64,000 nt of DNA from Sphingobium abikonense NBRC 16140 (GTDB taxonomy: Bacteria > Pseudomonadota > Alphaproteobacteria > Sphingomonadales > Sphingomonadaceae), in the NCBI RefSeq assembly GCF_001598335.1, contig NZ_BCYT01000001.1, positions 310,001 through 374,000 of the forward strand, in the 5' to 3' direction. A program made the translations under genes and the position numbers. The stretch's first letter is position 1, and the number at the start of each line of letters is the position of its first letter. Below the pieces are notes generated by a model. It ran no database searches, had not been told where the DNA came from, and saw only the letters and a list, made by a program, of their open reading frames with translations. Positions 60,085 to 64,000 of the stretch are shown in pieces.

Positions 60085-60669
60085 ATGAGGACTCCCGCCT
60101 ATATCGATCCCACCGCCCGCCTGTTCGGCGATGTGCGGCTGGGCGACGATTGCAGCCTCTGGCCCTATGCCGTCGTCCGTTCCGAACGGGTCTATGTTTC
60201 GATCGGGCGCTGCGCCAGCGTGCAGGACCATGCGATGGTCCATATCGGCTGGGATGATCCCACGATCATCGGCGACTATTGCACCATCGGCCATCGCGCG
60301 GTGGTCCATGGCTGCATCATCGAACCTGCCTGCCTGATCGGCATCGGCGCGACCATCATGGAACGCTGCGTCATAGGGCGCGGCTCGATCGTCGCCGGAC
60401 ACAGTTTCCTGCCGCCAGACAGCGTGATTCCACCCCATTCGCTTGTCATGGGCACGCCCGGCCGTGTTGTCCGCCGCATCGACAAGCTGCGCGCGAACAT
60501 CGTCGATGCGTTGCTCTATCGGGACAATGGGCGCGCTTATGCCACAGGGGCGCATCGCATCTGGGAGCATGCCGACATGGCGAAGCTGGGTGACGAAGCC
60601 GATGCTATTCTTGCACGCGAAGCTGCAGGCTGGGATGACCGGGGCATCGGCGAAGCCACCACAGGATAA
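60085..60669 (+). CDS. Gamma-carbonic anhydrase-like hexapeptide-repeat protein
   Basis: A 194-residue left-handed beta-helix protein with hexapeptide repeats across its first two thirds (ARLFGDVRLGDDCSLWPYAV, IGDYCTIGHRAVVHGC) and a C-terminal helix. His residues in IGHRAVVHGC fit zinc ligands of the gamma class (PaaY/YrdA/CaiE-like). PaaY-type members act as thioesterases salvaging CoA, which would suit this setting. Start 60085 lies 4 bp after the MDR stop; 60004 would overlap that gene. Confidence 0.85.
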   Translation: MRTPAYIDPTARLFGDVRLGDDCSLWPYAVVRSERVYVSIGRCASVQDHAMVHIGWDDPTIIGDYCTIGHRAVVHGCIIEPACLIGIGATIMERCVIGRGSIVAGHSFLPPDSVIPPHSLVMGTPGRVVRRIDKLRANIVDALLYRDNGRAYATGAHRIWEHADMAKLGDEADAILAREAAGWDDRGIGEATTG

Positions 60670-60679
60670 GAGAGCGATC

Positions 60680-61279
60680 ATGCCGGACACGCCCGATATT
60701 GCCAGAGACGCCATGCTGGACCTGCTGTTCCGCGACGCTCGCACCCATAATCAATGGAGCGCCCGGCCGCTTTCGGACGAGACCGTCCGACGCCTGTACG
60801 ATCTCGCCAAATGGGGGCCTACGACGGCAAACAGCAATCCGGGCCGCTTCGTCTTCGTCCGCTCGGAGGCCGCGAAGGCGCGCCTCAAACCCCATCTGAG
60901 CGCGGGCAATGTGGACAAGGTGATGCAGGCGCCCTGCACCGTGATCATTGCAGGCGATACCCGGTTCTACGAATTTTACGACAAACTTTTCCCCTCCCAC
61001 GACATGCGCAGCACGTTCGAGGGCAAGGACGCGCTGATCGCGGACACAGTGGCGCGTTCTTCGACACTGCAAGGCGCCTATCTCATCATGGCGGCGCGGG
61101 CGCTAGGCCTGGATTGCGGCCCGATGTCCGGCTTCGATCAGGCTGGCACCGATGCGGAATTTTTCCCGGACGGCCGGTGGAAGAGCAATTTCCTGTGCAA
61201 TATCGGCTATGGCGACCCGACCGGGCTCTTTCCCCGCAACCCCCGGCTCGATTTCGAAGAGGCCTGTCTCGACCTCTGA
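60680..61279 (+). CDS. Nitroreductase-family protein, RutE/HadB-like
   Basis: A 199-residue FMN-dependent nitroreductase-fold protein. RTHNQWSARPLSDETVRRLYDL and AKWGPTTANSNPGRFVFV match malonic-semialdehyde reductase RutE, as do GLDCGPMSGFD and NIGYGDPTGLFPRNPRL. RutE reduces malonic semialdehyde to 3-hydroxypropionate; here it may reduce a similar aldehyde or enone. Being a nitroreductase fold, it is also a conceivable, weakly supported, stand-in for the missing FbiB C-terminal domain. Last gene before a hairpin. Confidence 0.87.
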   Translation: MPDTPDIARDAMLDLLFRDARTHNQWSARPLSDETVRRLYDLAKWGPTTANSNPGRFVFVRSEAAKARLKPHLSAGNVDKVMQAPCTVIIAGDTRFYEFYDKLFPSHDMRSTFEGKDALIADTVARSSTLQGAYLIMAARALGLDCGPMSGFDQAGTDAEFFPDGRWKSNFLCNIGYGDPTGLFPRNPRLDFEEACLDL

Positions 61280-61287
61280 TGTCGGGC

Positions 61288-61313
61288 AGGCGTCCGCCAC
61301 AAGGCGAACGCCT
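61288..61313. terminator. Hairpin between convergent genes
   Basis: AGGCGT pairs with ACGCCT with an inner GCC/GGC pair. It lies between the RutE-like stop and the P450 stop. Confidence 0.4.
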
Positions 61314-61321
61314 CCCGCCAT

Positions 61322-62545
61322 TCAGCTTGCGGGCGTCCACACCAGCGGCAGCGCGACCGGCTGGATCATCCCGAGATGGCATTCCACCTGATGGCCGGGC
61401 GCGATGCGGAAGTCGGGAATGCGGGCGAGAAACTCCTCCATTGCGATCCGCAGCTCGCGCCGCGCCAGATGCATGCCGACGCAGGTATGGATGCCGAAGC
61501 CGAAACCGACATGCCGTGGCCGCCGGTCGAGCCGAACCTCGGCAGGCGCGTCGAACTCGGCCGGATCACGGCCGGCGAGCGTGGTCGACATCGCCACCTT
61601 GTCGCCGGGCATGAAGCGGATGCCGGCCACTTCGGTTTCCTTCTTGCAGGTTCTGAAGGTGGTCACCGCGCCATAAGCCCGCATCAGCTCATCTATGGCG
61701 TGCGGGATTTCCGACGGATTGGCGCGCAGAAAGGTCTGATCCTGCGGATGGCTGCCCAGATGCCGGAAATGCAGGCCCATATTGGTCGAAACCGTGTCCA
61801 GACCGCCAATGAACAGATTGAACATGAAGCCCAGCAGTTCGTCGTCGGTCAGCGCCCGGCCATTGATCTGTCCCTTTACGCCGAAACTGATGAGGTCTTC
61901 GCGTGGATTGGCCCGCCTGTCCTCGATCTCTCCGCCCAGATAGGCAAGCACGCTACGCGTCGCCTCCGCGATCTTGGACAGGTCATGATTGTGGAGCAGG
62001 TTCATTTCCCATTCCATGAACTCGCTCATCCGATCGTGCGGCAGGCCCATCAGTTCCATGAACACCTTGATGGGGAATTCAAAGGCAAAATCGCCCATGA
62101 ATTCGCACTGGCCGCGCGGGGCGAAGGCATCGATATATTCCACCGCATAGAGCCGGATCTTGTCTTCCAGCGCCGCCATCGCCTTGGGTGTGAAGGCCGG
62201 GTTGACCATCTGGCGAAAAGGCCCGTGGGCAGGCGGGTCGAGTTCCGCTGGCGAGTTGATCCAGTTCCCCCCCACCAGCTTGGAGAAAGGCGAAAAGTCG
62301 GTCGAGGAGAAATGATCGGTGTCGAGATATATCTCGCGCAGATGCGCCATGCGGCGCGGCACCCAGGCGGGCGTGCCCCCCGGATAGGCGTGGGTGGCGT
62401 AGATGATGTCAGGCCCCTCATGCACCTGCATCGCCAGATCGTCGAACGGATCCTCTGTCGTCGTCATGCCGAAGATGAAGGGGAAATCCTGGCTCACCAG
62501 TTCGAGCGGCACATGATCGGGGATCGGTTGCTCGGGAAACATCAT
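61322..62545 (-). CDS. Cytochrome P450
   Basis: A 407-residue soluble bacterial P450. The heme ligand is C355 in FGFGIHTCVGMH, the ExxR pair is E286-R289 and the oxygen-activating I-helix is GGLDT (247-251) with D250-T251. It resembles terpene-hydroxylating families (CYP108/CYP111-like) by overall pattern only. ATG 62545 follows AGGAGAG; the ORF extends to 62875 but that overlaps the neighbouring gene. It needs a ferredoxin (2613 or 52926) and reductase (55233). Confidence 0.94.
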   Translation of the reverse strand: MMFPEQPIPDHVPLELVSQDFPFIFGMTTTEDPFDDLAMQVHEGPDIIYATHAYPGGTPAWVPRRMAHLREIYLDTDHFSSTDFSPFSKLVGGNWINSPAELDPPAHGPFRQMVNPAFTPKAMAALEDKIRLYAVEYIDAFAPRGQCEFMGDFAFEFPIKVFMELMGLPHDRMSEFMEWEMNLLHNHDLSKIAEATRSVLAYLGGEIEDRRANPREDLISFGVKGQINGRALTDDELLGFMFNLFIGGLDTVSTNMGLHFRHLGSHPQDQTFLRANPSEIPHAIDELMRAYGAVTTFRTCKKETEVAGIRFMPGDKVAMSTTLAGRDPAEFDAPAEVRLDRRPRHVGFGFGIHTCVGMHLARRELRIAMEEFLARIPDFRIAPGHQVECHLGMIQPVALPLVWTPAS

Positions 62546-62617
62546 CGCACTTGCTCTCCTTGTCGTCTTTGCCGGAAATTTCGGGCGGACATTGAGCCAC
62601 CGCCCACGCGCCAGACA

Positions 62618-62633
62618 CCTGTCCTTCAGAAGG
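62618..62633. promoter_or_regulatory. Operator-like site upstream of P450
   Basis: Read toward the P450 it is CCTTCT-GAAG-GACAGG followed by T, 72 bp before ATG 62545, overlapping the end of the acyl-CoA dehydrogenase gene. One arm fits GAYAGGT exactly. Confidence 0.4.
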
Positions 62634-63789
62634 ATCGCGGCAGCCCCAGGCTTTCCGCGATGCCATTGCGCACCATTTCGTTGGTGATGGGACCGATGCG
62701 CCACAGGCGGCTGTCGCGCCAGTAACGCTGCATGTCGGTTTCCGCCGAATAGCCCATGCCACCCAATATCTGGATGCCCATGTCCGCCGCGGCATTGGCG
62801 TTTTCGGAAGCCATGAGCTTGAGCATATTGGCCTCGACGCCGACATTCTCGCCCCGGCTCTGCTTGTGCGCGCAATAATGCAGCATCAGTTCGGTCGTCT
62901 TCTGCATGGTCGCGATGTCGGCGACATAATGTTGCAGGCTCTGGAAGCGGCCGATGATCCCGCCAAAGGCCTTGCGCTGTTTCATATAGTCGAGCGCGTC
63001 TTCCAGCACGCCATCGATGACGCCCAGGCAGAAGGCGCCTACCATGATGCGCTCGTTGTTGAGCGTGGGCAGCAGCATGTACCAGGCCTTGTCGGGTTCA
63101 CCCAGAACATGCTCGTCCGCGACGAGCGCATTCTCGAAATGAACGGAGCAGCTGCCCATCGACCGCATACCCAGCTTGGCCAGTGGCGTGATCGTCACGC
63201 CCGGCGTCTTCGTCGGCACCCAGAAGAGGGTCAGGCCCTGATGCTTCTTCTCGACGCCCCTGTCGCTTCGCGCGATCACCAGCAGATAATCGGCGACATG
63301 GGCAGAGGAGGACCAGATCTTCTCGCCATTGAGCCTCCACCCGCCATCGACCCGGTCAGCCGTGGTGGCCATCGCGCCGAGGAGGTCCGTGCCGCCGCCC
63401 GGCTCGGTGAAGGCGATCGCAGCCTTCAGCTGGCCCGTCGCGATCAGCGGGAGATATTTCGCTTTTTGTTCGGCCGACCCGTAAAGCCCGATGGATTTGG
63501 ACCCTGCAAAGCTGGTGATGCCCCATATCCATGCCAGTCCGCCCAGCGACCGGGCCAGTTCCCGCGCCAGCAGCATCTGCATGACGACGTCGCCGCCCTG
63601 CCCGTCATAATCCTCCGCTATGCCGACGCCGTGGAAACCCGCTTCGGTGAACTTGTCCCACAGCGCAAAGGGATAATGATGCTCGTCCTTTTCCAGCGCG
63701 CGCGCCCAGTCCTTGGGCACTTCGCTGTTCACCCAGCGGCGCACCATGTCGCGGAAAGAGCGATATTCTTCGGGCAGTTCGAAATCCAT
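62626..63789 (-). CDS. Acyl-CoA dehydrogenase, twin of the 40430 enzyme
   Basis: A 387-residue acyl-CoA dehydrogenase with AFTEPGGGTDLLG for FAD and the catalytic Glu in GGMGYSAETDMQRYW. It matches the 40430 protein in length and over long stretches, including the end ESLGLPRSF. Start 63789 follows AAAGGA; the ORF could extend into the upstream gene. It lies 2 bp after the stop of a GntR-type gene, so it is cotranscribed with its likely regulator. Confidence 0.92.
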   Translation of the reverse strand: MDFELPEEYRSFRDMVRRWVNSEVPKDWARALEKDEHHYPFALWDKFTEAGFHGVGIAEDYDGQGGDVVMQMLLARELARSLGGLAWIWGITSFAGSKSIGLYGSAEQKAKYLPLIATGQLKAAIAFTEPGGGTDLLGAMATTADRVDGGWRLNGEKIWSSSAHVADYLLVIARSDRGVEKKHQGLTLFWVPTKTPGVTITPLAKLGMRSMGSCSVHFENALVADEHVLGEPDKAWYMLLPTLNNERIMVGAFCLGVIDGVLEDALDYMKQRKAFGGIIGRFQSLQHYVADIATMQKTTELMLHYCAHKQSRGENVGVEANMLKLMASENANAAADMGIQILGGMGYSAETDMQRYWRDSRLWRIGPITNEMVRNGIAESLGLPRSF

Positions 63790-63791
63790 TG

Positions 63792-64000
63792 TCAATCCTT
63801 TTGGAGTTGGTCCAGATCGCCGCCCGCCATGGCCTCGGCATCGCACAGGGCGATCAGGCGCGCCGCCATCCGGTCGAGGCAGGCCAGCACGCCATCCTGA
63901 TCGCCCGCCAGAAAGGCCTGCAGTATCGCCTCATGCTCGCGGAGGCCGCTTTCGCGGAGGGTCGTGATGCCATGCAGAAAAATGAAGCGGGCGATCAGCC
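63792..64000 (-). CDS. GntR-family regulator, C-terminal fragment
   Basis: Only the last 68 residues lie inside the window. The reverse strand reads through FIFLHGITTLRES, then REHEAILQAFLAGDQDGVL and ends LDQLQKD. The EH..IL.A...GD pattern is the end of an FCD ligand domain of FadR-like GntR regulators. The DNA-binding part is beyond the right edge. It probably regulates the acyl-CoA dehydrogenase gene immediately downstream. Confidence 0.75.
   Translation of the reverse strand, partial: LIARFIFLHGITTLRESGLREHEAILQAFLAGDQDGVLACLDRMAARLIALCDAEAMAGGDLDQLQKD

Noticed and set aside
1..64000. Search for tRNA, rRNA, CRISPR arrays, insertion sequences and phage genes
   Set aside because: No repeat-spacer pattern, no transposase or integrase motif, no cloverleaf or rRNA-like stretch was recognised by eye.

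Overview
This window is a GC-rich, densely packed catabolic region from what looks like an alphaproteobacterium, most likely a sphingomonad. That assignment is inferred from codon style, the TonB-dependent receptor, the many SDR, Rieske and acyl-CoA enzymes, and GTGA/ATGA start-stop overlaps. There is no rRNA, tRNA, CRISPR array, transposase or phage gene, and no gene-free gap longer than 300 bases. Nearly every gene belongs to a degradation or acyl-CoA function. The gene content suggests growth on a polycyclic, branched isoprenoid-like compound (steroid, terpenoid or similar): a KstD-like flavoprotein, an alpha-methylacyl-CoA racemase, MaoC hydratases, three classical acyl-CoA dehydrogenases, a class D flavin monooxygenase, an extradiol dioxygenase, a P450, Rieske oxygenases and several SDRs. 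The substrate itself cannot be read from the sequence.

Layout. 1-3.5 kb: end of an SDR, an AraC regulator, a sulfotransferase, a 2Fe-2S ferredoxin and an NTF2-like protein. 3.5-7.4 kb: a TetR regulator divergent from two Rieske-oxygenase-like genes and a luciferase-like (LLM) oxidoreductase. One Rieske-like protein has only the 2Fe-2S site and the other only the catalytic iron site. 7.5-16.5 kb: a KstD-like flavoprotein, two LLM oxidoreductases, and a complete coenzyme F420 set (fbiC, npdG, cofE, cofD, cofC). 16.6-24.1 kb: TonB receptor, racemase, beta-keto acid cleavage enzyme and a large MalT/LAL-type LuxR regulator. 24.3-33 kb: a dehydrogenase operon and a five-gene beta-oxidation operon. 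33-45 kb: CoA ligase, a GntR-controlled ring-cleavage-type operon, and an acyl-CoA dehydrogenase/MaoC operon. 45-52.8 kb: hydrolase, three NTF2-like proteins, a membrane PQQ dehydrogenase, oxidoreductases and an OYE-type reductase. 52.9-59.1 kb: a ring-hydroxylating dioxygenase with 3Fe-4S-type ferredoxin, beta subunit and reductase, then SDR, TetR and class D monooxygenase. 59-64 kb: oxidoreductase, gamma-carbonic anhydrase-like protein, RutE-like reductase, P450, acyl-CoA dehydrogenase and the end of a GntR regulator.

Regulation. A 16-bp inverted repeat, CCTATC-N4-GATAGG, recurs upstream of many operons, usually about 45-115 bp before the start codon. These include the F420 operon, TonB receptor, racemase pair, acyl-CoA dehydrogenase operon, ferredoxin and OYE, and the thiolase/CoA-ligase divergent pair. 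The LAL regulator's own upstream region carries a perfect copy. The simplest reading is one regulon joining uptake, F420 synthesis and catabolism under the LAL regulator. Local TetR and GntR switches would control the split Rieske, dioxygenase and ring-cleavage operons.
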